Shown here: positions 1-12,141 of the stretch, piece after piece
How positions within the stretch are numbered: the stretch's first letter is position 1
Layout of the letters: the number at the start of each line of letters is the position of its first letter
Assembly: GCA_030762935.1 (NCBI GenBank)
Contig: CM060883.1
Coordinates: 33,999,501 to 34,063,500, forward strand
Direction: 5' to 3'
Source: Hymenopus coronatus
Taxonomy: Eukaryota > Arthropoda > Insecta > Mantodea > Hymenopodidae
Length of the DNA stretch: 64,000 nt
Made by a program: the position numbers and the translations under genes
Notes under the pieces: generated by a model
Database searches by the model: none
Told to the model about the DNA's origin: nothing
What the model saw: the letters and a program-made list of their open reading frames with translations, nothing else

Positions 1-484
1 GTTTTAATGAGATCTCCGTTTTTTGTGTAGTAAGTTTTTGTTTATCTCTTACGGTTTACCTGTTATACAAAACCACAGAGAATGAAGGGGTCTACAGAGG
101 CTGTTCCCAGAAAATTCAAAATATACAGTGTGTCATGTAAGTATCTCTAATATACAGCATTTTTATTCAAATCGTTAAGCCTTTTTTGGGAAAATAAAAA
201 TGTTGATTTTTTTTTTCAAGTAAAGGATAGTTTGGGGTGGGGGATTTTCGTTAAAATCTTCATGTAGCATTCTTGGAGGATATTAAACTTAAATACCAAG
301 TGTGGTGTTTTACCGACTTTTATCGTGTTCATAGACACGCACGCACACACGCATGCTGGACCTTTTTCTAGAAATGATTTTTCTGGATACAGGGGTCCAT
401 AAGACGTGTATTCTCGGTGAAATCTCGGTATCGAATTTTTTGAGTGGCAAGCAATACCTTCTCTATCCGCATTGTACACCCGTC
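1..484 (+). mobile_element. HER copy, type A, cut by window edge
   Basis: It enters the window in the middle of the element and runs through the G-rich block (GGGGTGGGGGA), the Ser/Thr-free CA-rich microsatellite seed and the GGTGAAATCTCGGTATCGAA block. The terminal palindrome is decayed (TTCTCTATCCGCATTGTACA) and no AGAGAAAGT end is seen, so the right edge is approximate. Confidence 0.85.
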
Positions 485-645
485 GCCAAAAAATTCGCTA
501 AGTCCTTCACGACACAGCGCCTTGTGTACACCAGCCGCGATACAGTTGTGTAGCGGCAGCAACAAGTTGTTCCAAATTCTAAATTTTTAACATTACTAGC
601 CCATATGGTCAATAATCATAATATTCAAAATCATTGTCTTAAAAA

Positions 646-1416
646 TGTGTTCCATTCACATGACTTTCTCTACATCTCTGCAACAAATTACTCTTAAAAA
701 GCTTATATATCTATTTACTTCATGTTAATTAGACTAAAAGAGCAGAAATAGTCCTATTACTTGGTTCCCTTGTTGCTATGTTTGCTTTGTTTCTTGCTGG
801 TTGCTATGTCAAGAAGTTTCTTTGTACGGAATCAGTTGCCAAATTCCTATATGAGAAAAGTATGTCTTCATAGCAGAAACCAAAAACGATGACTCCACGA
901 AAAAAAATATATGTGTAACATAAATTGTGTGTTTTAACGTGCTCTACATTTTTCGTGTAGTAAGTTTTTGTCCATCTCTTACGGTTTAGCAGTTATTCAA
1001 AATTCCGTAAAATTCTTCCAGAATAAAGTAATCTTCGGAGGCTATTCCCAGAAAATTCAAGATATACATTTTATTTGTCAGGTAAATATCTTTAATATAC
1101 AAAATTTTAATCAAAATCGTTTGAGCCATTTTTAAGAAAATCAACTTTTTCGAAAAAAGTTCCATGTAAAGGTAGTTTGGGGTGGGGGATATTTTTTCAA
1201 AATCTTCGTGTCGCGTCCCTGGAAGATACTAAACTTAAATACCAAGTGTGACACACTGACACACACACACACGGACCTTTTTGTGAAAATGCTTTTTTTG
1301 GATACAGGGGACCCTAATACATATATTTCCATTGAAATCTCGGTATCGAATTTTTGGGTGGAGTGCAATACCTTCTCTATACGCTATGTATATAGTGCGT
1401 ATAGAGAAAGTAAAAA
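646..1416 (+). mobile_element. HER copy, type A, nearly full length
   Basis: It begins at ATGTGTTCCATTCACATGAC and ends with the palindrome and AGAGAAAGTAAAAAA. At about 770 bp it is shorter than the usual 850-870 bp, because the segment after the inner GCTAAT hairpin is reduced. Its (CA)n seed is short. Confidence 0.9.
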
Positions 1417-1747
1417 ATATAATCTTTGTGTTTGAAAATTGAAAACATATGCTTATATATCTGACAGTAAACTTTAGGACAGTTTTTATCCATTTTTACC
1501 TCTACAAATATGAACAGCAAATTTTATTTCTGTGTAGCAGAAAATCTAATCCACAAGCAGCATTTTACAAGAAGAAAAATGCTGAAAATATCAATAGTGA
1601 GAAAAGAAGGAAAGATTTAAATGCATGGCTTATATTAAAAGTCCCCCAGGTTGGTAGATTGGAACTTCAGCTTTCCTTTTCTCTTCTTTACTGCTGTCTT
1701 TTCTATACTTTTCTTCTTGCTTTGTTGTTTTTCTTCTGCACAACTTT

Positions 1748-1932
1748 GTTTTTACTTTCTCTATGCGTACTATACCGAGATTTCACGGGAAATGACATGT
1801 TTTAGGACCCCCTGAATCCAAAAAAAGCATTTTCAGAAAAAGGTCCGTGTATGTGTGTCGGTCTGTCTGTGTGTCTGTGGACAGCATAGCTCAAATACGA
1901 AAAGACCGTTTAATACTAAACTTGGTAAAAAC
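1748..1932 (-). mobile_element. HER terminal block only, type B
   Basis: Only the hairpin end through the TG-rich seed and the CAGCATAGCTC block is present. It stops at about TACTAAACTTGG. The palindrome is partly deleted (TTTTTACTTTCTCTATGCGTACTATACCG). Confidence 0.8.
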
Positions 1933-2007
1933 TCTGTTCACAATTCACACGAAAAAACTGTACAACGGTCTGTGACTAAGAGAATACTGGTCAACTTATG
2001 TGCACTG

Positions 2008-2078
2008 AACATCGTGATGGTGGCCCAGCGGTTAAGAAGGCCTTGCTTCCACTCATAAGTTCCTAGGTTCAAAATTGG
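2008..2078 (+). repeat. tRNA-like SINE head
   Basis: TGGCCCAGCGGTTAAG resembles a pol III A box and AGGTTCAAAAT a B box, about 45 bp apart. The next HER begins 13 bp after it. There is no usable acceptor pairing, so this is a SINE remnant and not a tRNA gene. Confidence 0.45.
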
Positions 2079-2090
2079 CGCTGCTTGTCA

Positions 2091-2482
2091 TTTTTACTTT
2101 CTCTATACTCACTATGTACATAGTGTATTAGAGAATGTATTGCACTCCACCAAAAAATTCCATACGAGATTTCACGGGAAATATATGTTTTAGGGTCCCC
2201 TGTATCCAAAAAAAGTATTTTCAGAAAAAGGTCCGTGTGTCTGTGAACACGATAACTCAAAAACGAAAAGTCGGTAAAATACCAAACTTGGTATTTAAGT
2301 ATAGTATCTTCCAGGGATGCGACACGAAGATTTTGAGAAAAATCCCCCCCACCCCAAATTACCCTTTACTAACAAGGAAGCAAGTAATAAGACCACTTCT
2401 GCTAATTTGTTCCTTATTAGATGAAGTAAATAGAATAATTTGTTGAAGAGATATAGAGGTCATGTGAATGGAACACATCGGA
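2091..2482 (-). mobile_element. HER copy, type A, large internal deletion
   Basis: Both ends are present: TTTTTACTTTCTCTATAC with the palindrome on the left and GAACACATCGGATTTTTT on the right. The middle is missing: CCCTTTAC joins directly to ACAAGGAAGCAAGTAATAAG, deleting roughly 470 bp. Short deletion derivatives that keep both ends fit a non-autonomous element. Confidence 0.88.
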
Positions 2483-3104
2483 TTTTTTTTTCTTCTACTA
2501 TACGAGAAACCACAACTAAACACTACACACATATTCACCATTATGCTGTTTAAAGCCTACAGTCCAAATGTACTACTTACCTCACCAAAATGTTATTTTT
2601 GGATGCAAATTTAACTCAGAAAAGGCGTACTCATCTCGAAAGTGTAATAATGCAAGATGGCGGCTTGACAAAAGCCTGCATAAGGATAAGGCATTTGCTA
2701 TCTATTCTCTCTATGATTATGAAGGATTTTGTCATAAAGGATAAAAGCTGTTATTTGGAATAAAGGAAAGTTGACTGTCAAATGCATCGTGACATCTTCA
2801 TTTACGATCGATTACCATAATGAGGATTTTCTCGAGAGCTCTGCTTGCAAGTTTGGACCAAAATCCGCTTAGTTGTTGACCGAACAAGGACAGCCATTCA
2901 TCATGTTCTGCAATTAGGGGTTCCAGGAAACTGACCGTTGAGGGTAGTGCGAGAGACAGCGTCGAGTTCCGGAGGGGCTAAACACCGGATTTGCACACAC
3001 AACAATACGTGTACCGCTTCTCTGCTTGCTTTGTTTAAAATTTACCACGACATCGCTTTCTCTCCACTTTGCTTTCTGGAAGATTATTCAAATATTTACG
3101 TTCG
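2483..3104. other. Unassigned sequence
   Basis: No repeat seen elsewhere in the window and no convincing exon. Around 2880-2990 the GC content is higher, but no protein is recognisable. Confidence 0.4.
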
Positions 3105-3620
3105 GTTTTACTTTCTCTACACGTACTACTACACATATATGTTTTAGGATCCCCTTTTTCCAGAAAAAGGTCCGTGTGTGTGTGTGAACACGATGACTCA
3201 AAAACAAAAAGTAATACCAAACTTGGTATATGAGTTTAGTATCTTCCAAGAATACGACACGAAGATTTGGAGAAAAATCCCACCATCCCAAACTAACCTT
3301 TACATGGAACTTTTTTTTGAAAATTTTGATTTTTTGAAAAATGCCTCTAATGATTTTGACTAAAATATCGTGCATTTAAGATATTAACCTGACAAATAAA
3401 ATGTATATTTTGAATTTTCTGAGGATAGCCTATGAAGACTTCTTTATTCTGGATGAATTTTACGGAATTTTGCATAACTGCTAAACCGTAAGAGATGGAC
3501 AAAAACTTACCACACAAAAAATGTAGAGCACTTTAAAACACACAATTTATGTTATATACATTTGTTTCGTGGAGTTAGTCGTTTTTGAGATATTCATTCT
3601 TTTTGGTTTCAGCTTTAACT
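3105..3620 (-). mobile_element. HER copy, type A, truncated at its inner side
   Basis: It starts at TTTTACTTTCTCTACACG with the palindrome partly deleted (ACGTACTACTACACATA). It runs through the GACACGAAGATTT, AAATAAAATGTATATTTTG and CACACAATTTATG blocks and breaks off shortly after GAGATATTCATTC. The GTCATGTGAATGG end is missing. Confidence 0.88.
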
Positions 3621-4217
3621 TTATAACTTGAACACTTGCGTCTTAGTAGTGCTTATGTGTTGCTTACCTTCAATAAAATCAGTTCATTTATTTTGAATAA
3701 TTTTGTATATTCTGTCATTGAATAGCTCTGAACTCTAATTGTTTACTGCGAGAAGATCCCTCTAAAAGCCTCGAAACCTAGACCAGCTGTTTTCAAACTC
3801 AATGCATAATACCACAACATTGTTATAAATGGAAAGCTTATGTGAGTTTGTGGCTTAATAATGCTTGTGGTAAATGTATCTTTCTTAATCCTGTGAAATA
3901 AATTAGGTATAATACAGTAAATCAGTGCTAATAGAGAAATCCCCATAGTGTGAAGGGGGGAGCAAATTCCCGCCATTATAGGGAACAAAACGCTATTGTA
4001 ATAGATGGCGAATAACCGCACGCAGACAATTAGTGCCATTGTTGATGGCGTTGCAAAAATAAACGTGATATACAGAGATTCAGTATAACTATGTAAATCT
4101 CTACATTTTGTCTTTTACATTCTCAAAATTGTAAATTATTGAAATTTACACCAGTTATAACAATAATAGTGATATTTTTCCAAAATTATAGTTTGCATTG
4201 TTGTTTAAATATTTTTA

Positions 4218-4466
4218 TTTTGTCTTTACTTACTATGCACTCCACCCAAAAATTCCATACCGAGATTTCACTGGAAATATGTTTTAGGGTCCCCTGTAAC
4301 CAAAAAAAGCATTTTCACAAAAGCTCCGTGTGTGTCTGTGAACACAGCTAAAAAACGAAAAGTCGGTAAAATACGAAACTTGGTATTTAAGTTTAGTATC
4401 TTCCAGGGATGCGACACGAAGATTTTGAGAAAAATCTCCCCACCCCAAACTACCCTTTACATGAAA
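4218..4466 (-). mobile_element. HER terminal half, type A
   Basis: It covers the GCACTCCACCC block through AAACTACCCTTTACATG. The terminal palindrome is reduced to TTTACTTACTATGCAC. Confidence 0.82.
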
Positions 4467-4934
4467 TTGTTTATTAGGTGTGGATGGTGTACAGTGAAAT
4501 TATGTTTTACATACTTTTTTGCGGGATATCATTACTGGAGTGTGTATGTTCAGAAATATTAACCACATTTGGAGATGTGTAGTGCTCCTGAGAAGCTTCA
4601 ATTAGGGTAAGAAATTTGATTTCTTCTCGCACAAAACGAATCGTCCTCCGCTCTTATTAATACGTAAATAGCTCCGGAATTAATCGCACTCGCGTTATAA
4701 ACATTTGCATAAGCAGTTGTTTTGACATTCCAAACATTACGAACGAAAAACATATTTTTATCTGTCCGATGAGAATGTAAGCTTGAGAGCGGTGATCGCA
4801 AGGGTATTCGCCGATTAGCAATTTAGCGAGTCACGGCAACTTTTTGCCCTTGCTTAAGATAGAGGAAAATTTACCTAAACAGTAAAGTTATTAAAGTTAT
4901 TTCTTTTACATTTGTAAAATCCACATTATATAAA
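4467..4934. other. Unassigned sequence
   Basis: No repeat or exon is recognised. A short AT-rich stretch at 4895-4945 may belong to the SINE that follows. Confidence 0.35.
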
Positions 4935-4945
4935 CTATGTAATTG

Positions 4946-5270
4946 AAATTGGGTCGTCTCCTTTGCGCGGTGGTAGCGTTGCTGCTTACGAAGCGGGAGA
5001 CCTGGGTTTGATTCCCAGTATAGGGGAATTTTGCCCCCGCTGTGGTGCACTCAGCCTCGTGAGGTCCCTGAGGGGGGCCAATTGAGGACCTGCTTGATAG
5101 AAATGTAGCTGCTCCAAATCGTAAAGACCGCATTAACTGGTCGGGGGGGGGGAGTTTCACCCCTCCCCTAATACTGCACCCCATCCATTACGTATGTGAT
5201 GGACCGAGATGGGGGACGCAGCGGCCGGGCGGTAAGCCAAGGCTCTTAGTGAACTGTGCCTTAGAGTCAA
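4946..5270 (+). repeat. tRNA-derived SINE (single copy here)
   Basis: GCGCGGTGGTAGCGTTGC looks like a pol III A box and GGGTTTGATTCCCAG a B box, set about 35 bp apart as in a tRNA. The body that follows is GC-rich, with CCCCCGCTGTGG and a run of ten G at about 5143. The right edge is uncertain and an AT-rich tail may extend to about 5500. Confidence 0.65.
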
Positions 5271-5519
5271 ATTTAAATGATACCACTTATTTTAGAGAAT
5301 AAGAGTGATATTTCTGTCATGCATCAAAGTTCTAGCTTTCACAATTATTTATATAATAACTCTAGAAAAATTGAACTACGCGATAAAATTTACGCAAAAA
5401 TTCCAGTTTTACAATAAATGAATTTACAAATGTATTTGTAATAAGTTTTTTTATTAGCTCCAATTAATTCAGCAAATTATTTGGAATTTAGAATTAATTA
5501 AGAATTAATTAGAAAATGT

Positions 5520-5584
5520 AATAAAACTATGTACTACGAACTACTATGTACATTGTAAATAGGTGCTAGAGAAAGTAAAAATAA
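5520..5584 (+). mobile_element. HER hairpin-end relic
   Basis: Only CTACTATGTACATTGTAAATAG and CTAGAGAAAGTAAAAA remain, i.e. the terminal hairpin and extreme end of a HER. Confidence 0.6.
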
Positions 5585-6369
5585 TTAGATGCCTGAACCA
5601 GAGAAAATACCTGAATTCTGTAGCATTTTTAATTCGAAACAAAAATTCCTTTTTAATTTTTGTTTAAGGAATGCAGTGCTTTATTGCAAAATATATTTGG
5701 CCTCAAGGAATTTTCCGGAAATAAGGACATTTTCTGTGAACAACTTTTGCATTAACTCAACACGAGAGTGCTGTTATGAGCAGGGTGGCGTATGGCGAAC
5801 CCCACGCTGCAGTCAAAAGTCTCCAGTGGCCAGTCAGCGTTACGACGCTATTGTCCAGAGAATTAGACTTGAATCCTTGTCCCAACATAGTGTTAACTCT
5901 ATTCCACGTCCCCTGTCTGTAATATAGCCATTGTTACATGGTAGAGATTTTTTCGTCCCCAAACAGTTGCCAGGCGCGTGTAATTGCTTTGTGGCACTCG
6001 CAGCTTAGCTGCACCGAGGGAGACCAGAAATTCCAGGCTAATACTCCGCAAGGTATTTAACGCACATACTCGGCGCCACGGTTAAGGTTTAAAACTCTCG
6101 CTTGGAAGGGTTTCATGGAATTAAACTTAGCAAGAGCATGGTCGTTACAACACAGACTGAAAGAACGAGAAATGTTTTAATGGCTTATTGTACACAAATA
6201 TGAGATGTCAGGAAACTATTGGATACGATAAAGCTTTTTGGAGCATAGCGCATTCCATTTTCACTTGATATTCAGAGTTTCCTTGCACAGGGTTACCATA
6301 TTGGGCAAATAGAAAGATAAGTGATGTTTGGGTGTGGGACAGAGTTTGCCAATCCTGTTTACTTCTTCT
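5585..6369. other. Unassigned sequence
   Basis: A 112-codon open frame at 5589-5927 (+) has no recognisable domain, no splice or promoter context, and a composition that fits chance. I do not call it a gene. Confidence 0.35.
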
Positions 6370-7112
6370 ACATTGTTACAGAAATTATTGAATTCGGCCA
6401 AACAATTCGATATCGATATTTATTCCATATTTGAGAATCCCTGAATCACATAAAAATATTTTAAGAAAAGAAGAAAGGTTCATGAGAGAGTTTCAATGTG
6501 TAGGTGAGTTTGTGAAAAAAGTATATGTTGTGTTTCATTCACATGACTTTCTCTACATCTCTGCAACAAATTATTGTTAAAAATACTTATGCTTCTATTT
6601 GCTTCATGCTAATCGAGACAAAATTAGCAGAAATAGTCTTATTACTTGCTTCCTTGTAAGTAGAAGGTTAAGGTAATAGTCAAAAGTTGGTTGCTATGTG
6701 ACTGAAGTGTCTTTTTTTTTTTTTGTGCGGTCAGGGGTTGAGGAAGTCCAGTATGAGAAAAGTATAAGTATTTTAAAGCTAAGACCATTAAAAAAAAAGA
6801 TAAGACTCCACGAAAAGAAAATGTTTATAACTTATGTAGTGTGAATAAAGAAGTCTTCAGAAGCTATGCCCAGAAAACTCAAGATACACATTTTGTTAGT
6901 CATGTAAATAACTTTAATATACGATGTTTTAATCAAAAGCGTTAGAGCCTGGTTTGAGAAAAACAAAAATTTAAAAAAAAATCCATGTAAAAGGTGGTTG
7001 GGGTGGGGGGATTTATTAGAAAATCTTCGTGTCGCATCCTTGGAAGACACCAAACTTAAATACCAAGTTTGTATTTAATAGTGCTTTCGTTTTTGAGTTA
7101 TTCTGTCCACAG

Positions 7113-7143
<31 letters not shown>

Positions 7144-7760
7144 CACGGACATGTTTTCTAGAAATGCTTTTTTTTTTTTTTTTTTCAGGGGGACCCTAAA
7201 CTTGCATTTCTGGTGAAATCTCGGTATCAAATTTTTGGATGCAATACAATACCTTCAACGATTTTGATTAAAATCCCGTATATTAAAGTCATTTACATCC
7301 CAAATAAAATGTTTATCTTGATTTTTTGGGAATAGCCACTGAAGACCTCTTTATTCTGGATGAATTTTGTCGAATTTTGCTTAACTGCTAAACCATAAGA
7401 GATATATAAAAACGTATTAAACAAAAAATGTAGATCTCGTCAAAACACACAATTTAAGTCCTTTAGATTTGTATTGTGGATGTAACCGTTTCCGAGATTT
7501 TCCTAATGCTTCCAATTTCAAAATACTTATACTTTTCTCAGACAAGAAGTGTCCGTTTTTCTTTTGTTCTACTTCTGGCCAAGCAAACAAGCGATTTGCA
7601 ACGACAGTCGCATAAAGACAGGTTTTAAAACATTTGACAGTCACTTTAGCATAGCGCATTCCTTTATTTCCCTGCTACTTATAAGGAACTAAGTAATAAG
7701 ACCGTTTCTGCTAATGTATATCTCGATTAGCCTGAAATAGAAGAATATGCTCATTAAAAA
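6370..7760 (-). mobile_element. Older HER copy split by another HER
   Basis: Two pieces of one minus-strand copy: 6370-6527 (ATTCGATATCGATAT block to the GTGAGTTTGTGAA seed) and 7257-7760 (AACGATTTTGATTAAAATCC to the TCTGATGTG end). A plus-strand HER sits between them. The blocks between the seed and AACGATTTTG are absent, so the inner insertion came with, or was followed by, a deletion. The middle is the older type (TTGTTCTACTTCTGGCCAAG). Confidence 0.75.
6528..7256 (+). mobile_element. HER copy nested in an older HER
   Basis: It starts at GTTTCATTCACATGACTTTC and runs to GGATGCAATACAATACCTTC, where the terminal palindrome should begin but is lost. The CA microsatellite seed (7110-7147) is expanded. 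There is a run of 17 T at about 7167-7184. Confidence 0.85.
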
Positions 7761-8440
7761 TCTGATGTGTTCCATTCACATGACTTTCTCTACATCGCTG
7801 TAACAAATTATTGTTACAAATATTATTCTATTCACTTCAGGCTAATGGAGAAAAAATAAGCAGAAATAGTCTTATTACTTGCTTCCTTGTAAGTAGAAGC
7901 GAAATAAGGGAATACCATAGGTTAAAGTGATAGTCAAAAGCTGGTTGCTATGTGACTGAAGTTCCTTTGTTTGTATGGACAGGAGTTGACAAATTCCTAT
8001 ATGACAAAAACACAAGCTTTTTATAGCTGAAGCCAAAAACAAGGAATATCCAAAAAACGACCAACTCCGCAAAAAAAATGTATATGACATAAATTGTGTG
8101 TGTACATCTTTTTGTGTGATAAGTTTTTTTCTATCTCTTATAGTTAATTGTTAAGCAAAGTTCCGTAAAATTCATCCAGAATAAAGAAATCTTCAGAGGC
8201 TATTCCCAGAAAATTCCAGATATACATTTTATTTGTCGTGTAAATGTCATTAATCTATGATATTTTAATCAAAATCGTTAGAACCATTTTTGAGAAAATC
8301 ACAATTTTCGAAAACAGTTCCAATTAAAGGGTAGTTGGGGTGGGGGTATTTTCTTGAAAATCTTCGTGTCGCATCCTTGGAAGATACCAAACCTAAATAA
8401 CAAGTTTGGTTTTTAATGGTCTTTTCGTTTCTGAGCTCTC
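7761..8440 (+). mobile_element. HER copy, broken at its seed
   Basis: It begins exactly at TCTGATGTGTTCC after AAAAA. It ends at TTTTCGTTTCTGAGCTCTCG, just before the microsatellite seed, so the hairpin end is missing. Confidence 0.87.
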
Positions 8441-8654
8441 GACTGTACATGCTACACACACCGGGAATGGTGACGTAATGCGACCTATTTGTGTTTCTGA
8501 GCGAGCCTTCTCTGCCTCCGTCTGCACTTATATATTCCTCAGACAGTAGTAGATGATGTATATCTGACATTTGGAAAATCCAAACTATGTAGGATATCTT
8601 AAAAGCCAATATTGTATTATTTTATTATATTTATAAAATGACATTTTAGCTAGA

Positions 8655-8815
8655 TATTCAAGTTATAGCTTGCATGGCTATTTAAATAATTTTTGCTGTA
8701 AAAATTCATTGTTCTAATAAAAATGAGCCTTGTGATGCAGTTTTAAAAATATTCAAATAGAAAAGTCAAGTTTTGTAGTGAGTTTACAAATAGAGATGTA
8801 AAATACTTTTTTATA
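8655..8815 (+). repeat. AT-rich interspersed repeat X, copy 1
   Basis: The stretch from about TTATAGCTTGCATGGCTATT to TTTACAAATAGAGATG matches 60305-60455 in order and spacing: TTATAGCTTG, ATTTAAATAAT, CATTGTTCTAATAA, GTGATGCA, TTTTAAAAA, AGTTTT, GAGTTTACAAATAGA. Its nature is unknown. Confidence 0.6.
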
Positions 8816-8934
8816 TTAGGTCTACTTAATAAAATATTATTGAAAAGTTTTGATTTTTCTAAATTTAATAATTTATATATAGGGGCATAATTTAAAAAAT
8901 AATATAACCATTTTCTTTAATGCTAATTTTTGTA

Positions 8935-9125
8935 GTTTAACGTCCTTTAACCTGGCTGGTAATATCGGACGATGAATGAAATTGATGAAATGATGCTCAA
9001 ATGATCTCGGGGACCATGAATCTTAAAGTTACTCGACATTTGTCTTCTCAGGATAAGGTAAAACCCCAAAAAACCTTATCCGGGTAACTCACTCTAAGCG
9101 AGATTCGAACTCACGACATTTTGAG
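8935..9125 (-). repeat. tRNA-derived SINE fragment
   Basis: On the minus strand GTCGTGAGTTCGAATCTCGC is a good B box. A short self-complementary part follows (GGATAAGG ... CCTTATCC). The A box side is missing, so this is a 5'-truncated SINE. Confidence 0.5.
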
Positions 9126-9302
9126 TATGGAAAAGTATTGGGAAAAATTTTTGGGAAAATAAAATTTACGCTGGGTGTGTCTATTAATAAGCTTGCGCCT
9201 ACCCATCTATAGCTTCAGTTAATTGGTAGGTAGTTAACATTCGCCAAATGAGTAAAACATGGTATTTTCTTAAAATATAGATTTCACATACTTTATTTTT
9301 AT

Positions 9303-9638
9303 AGTCGACTTACCCGCCCGTTATGTAGGACTGACAGACACCTCTTAGGACTTACAAGCGAGTGCCTAGGATAAGAAGCCTGTCGGGAAGTTAACGACAT
9401 CTAACCACAGAATGGAGAACCTGGTAGGAGTATTCGGCCGTAGCCAGACGTGAGCGTGAGGAAGTGGATGATATGAAATGCAAGCGAGATGGGTGACAGG
9501 AAAGGTGATGATGGAGCAATTGGTGGAATGACTGGTGGGGGAAACTGGAGGACCTGGAGAAAACCCGCTCAGATGCAGCTTCTACCACCACAAGGACCGA
9601 AGGCGAGCAGTCTAACCTCTCTGCCATGGCGCCGCCCA
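9303..9638 (-). repeat. SINE family S1
   Basis: The minus strand begins GGGCGGCGCCATGGCAGAGAG with a tRNA-like head. The body shows the GGTTTTCTCCAGGTCCTCCAG motif and the tail ends near GTAAGTCGACT. It matches the copies at 28402 (+) and 59331 (-). Compared with 28402 it carries about 60 extra bases in the body, shared with the 59331 copy. Confidence 0.8.
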
Positions 9639-9645
9639 TCAATTT

Positions 9646-10518
9646 TATTGCTTTCTCTATAGGCACTATGTATATAGTGTATAGAGAATGTATTGCACTC
9701 CACTCTCGATACCGAGATTTCACCGGAAATATATGTTTTAGGGTCCCCTTTATCTAAATACAGCATTTTCGAAAAAAGGTCCGTGTGTGTATGTGTGTGT
9801 GTGTCTGTGAACACGATAACTCAAAAACGAAAAGTACGTAAACTACCAAACTTGGTATTTAAGTTTAGTATCTTCCAGGGATGCGACACGAAGATTTTGA
9901 GAAAAATCCCCCCACCCCCAACTACCCTTTACGTGGAACTTTTTTCGAAAATTTTGATTTTCTGAAAAACGGCTCTAACGATTTTGATTAAAATTTCGTA
10001 TATTAAACACATTTATCTGACAAATAAAATGTATATCATGAATTTTCTGGGTATAGCCTCTAAGAGTAGTTTATTCTGGATGAATTTTACTGAATTTTGA
10101 ATAACTGCTAAACCGTAAGAGATTGACAAAAGCTTACTGCACAAAAAATGCAGAGCACGTTAAAACACACAATTTATGTTATATACATTTTTTTTCGTGG
10201 AGTTCGTCGTTTTTGAGACATTCCTTATTTTTGGTTTCTGCTATGAAAAGCATATACTTTTCTCATACATGAACTTGTTAACTCCTATCCATATAAACAA
10301 AGGAACTTCATTGACATAGCAACCAGCTTTTGACTATCACTTTAACCTGTGGTAGTCCCTTATTTCGCTTCTACTTAGAAGGAAGCAAGTAATGAGACTA
10401 TTTCTGCTATTTTTTTTTTCTGATTAGCATAAAGTAAATAGAAGTATAAGCTTTTTAAGAATAATTTGTTGCAGGAGTATAGAGAAAGTCATGTGAATGG
10501 TACACATCAGAATTTTTT
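9646..10518 (-). mobile_element. Full-length HER, type A
   Basis: Both ends are intact: GCTTTCTCTATAGGCACTATG with the palindrome on the left and GGTACACATCAGA on the right. Length is about 873 bp. The microsatellite seed is at 9780-9807. It sits 8 bp from the head of the S1 SINE. Confidence 0.93.
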
Positions 10519-11248
10519 TCCCTTTAATTTTTCTCAATTGTTGGTCAAATTTTAAATTGCATCACCTCAATACTACACATGATTTAACTGCTTAAGCAAT
10601 GCTATTTTGCCTTAGCACATATTCAAACGTATTGTGTTCTCTATAACCCATATGTACGCAGAACCTCTGTTGTTAATTTGTGTTCTATGGCTGCAAAGCG
10701 GCTTTGGTTTGGACGTCGTCTGTCATTGTACATGGCTACGTAACCTAGTCGCCTGTCACATTTTTTCCATCCAAACATTGTATCGTTGCTCCATTGTCTC
10801 GGGGACAATCAAACGGAACGCTCACCCGTCTTCTCCTGTAAGTGAAATTACTGCGTCAAATACCCTCCTTTCTATAGAAATGATTTATTTCTACCTCTAG
10901 GGTATACAACCTGCAGTGACCTAGGTAAGTCACCAATTGACAACTCTGCTTTAACTCCATTACTTTTTTCCATGTTCATGTCTTATTTGCACATGGATAT
11001 TTCAAATTTCCCGCTCATTTTGTTATACCTTTCATAGAGGTATGCTAATTGTAAATCGTTTAAAATTTTTGTTGAAAATAACCCTGATAGTAGGTTTTTA
11101 GAGAAAATTGGTACACTCACTAGGTAAATATCACTAACTTTGTAAATATTAGTGTTAGGAAAGAAATGCTTTTTTTTTATTTTTATCGAAAAGCTTTACT
11201 TTAGCTATTGGTAGCATTGCAAATTTCTATTTGGAAAGTTAGGTTACG
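10519..11248. other. Mostly unassigned sequence
   Basis: An 88-codon frame at 10634-10900 (+) is hydrophobic at its start and contains CTGTAAGTGA, a good donor-like site at about 10838. There is no recognisable protein. The rest is AT-rich. Confidence 0.35.
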
Positions 11249-11419
11249 TTTTTACTTTCTCTACACGTACTATGTACATAATGTATAGAGAAGGTATTGT
11301 AATGCACCCAAAGTTACGATACCGAGTTTTCACAGAAAATACATGTTTTGAAACCCCCTGAATCCAAAAAAAAAAAACACTTTTAGAAAAATGTCCGTGT
11401 GTGTGTCTTGGTTGTAAGA
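11249..11419 (-). mobile_element. HER terminal block only, type B
   Basis: Hairpin end TTTTTACTTTCTCTACACG through the GTCCGTGTGTGTGTC seed, then a clean break at the microsatellite. Confidence 0.85.
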
Positions 11420-11579
11420 AATCCTTTGTACAAATTTGCGCGCAGATAATAATTATTACAGTATTTGTGCGCGCACAGTTTATTATAATAGTAGGCTGCT
11501 GACCGTTGAGCGGACGACAGTCATTACAACTCAAAGTTTTCAACTTTTTCACTGCGAATAGGGAACCTATTGAAGAGAA

Positions 11580-11650
11580 ATTTCTTTTTCTACTTGTTCT
11601 GCAACAAACTACTCTTAACACAAGCTTATTCTTCTATCTAATACTTGGTA
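11580..11650 (+). mobile_element. HER left-end relic
   Basis: CTGCAACAAACTACTCTTAA and AAGCTTATTCTTCTATCTA match the first 70 bp of a HER. Nothing more of it remains. Confidence 0.5.
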
Positions 11651-12141
11651 ATCCAAATAAACTTCAGTATAAATGTCTGAGATATTGTTCTTTCCACATG
11701 GGTAAATAATTATTCATAATTATCATAATGTGATAAACGTTATGTACGTGTATTGGCAAGGTAACTACGCAGATACCCTGTGTTACCATGTTAAGCGTCT
11801 GTAGGCATTTTAGTGCAACTAGACACTATGTGTAAATGACGGAGAATAAACTCAGGATATTCTTCATTGTCTACTAAAGTCACATGATCACTTTCAACTG
11901 ACATGTGACTCGGAACGCAACCAAAGCGTTGGAAGCTGTCAAATGGGGAGAGTCCCACATTTCAAGTCACGCGACAATATAACCCCAGATTTTGACAAAC
12001 ATTCAGGAGTTGGACAAGATTGCTGAAAGGGGGAATCTGTGGCACTATACAGGGTAGACCATTTTACTTGAAGCTGTAGAATATCCCCAAAAGCAGCGTA
12101 AGTGCATTGAAATTCCATACTCTTTGCATGCCCAGGAAAAA

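Noticed and set aside
3743..4039. 98-codon hydrophobic minus-strand frame as a membrane protein
   Set aside because: AT-rich DNA gives hydrophobic frames by chance. No start context, exon boundary or family signature.
5589..5927. 112-codon open frame as a small gene
   Set aside because: No recognisable domain, composition close to chance, no supporting signals.
7417..7659. 80-codon minus-strand frame
   Set aside because: It lies wholly inside an old HER copy.
10634..10900. 88-codon frame with a hydrophobic start and an internal donor-like CTGTAAGT as a secreted-protein exon
   Set aside because: No homologous motif, and a donor-like site alone is common by chance.
11244..11621. 125-codon minus-strand frame
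   Set aside because: Half of it is HER terminal sequence read in a frame shared by other HERs, and the rest has no recognisable features.
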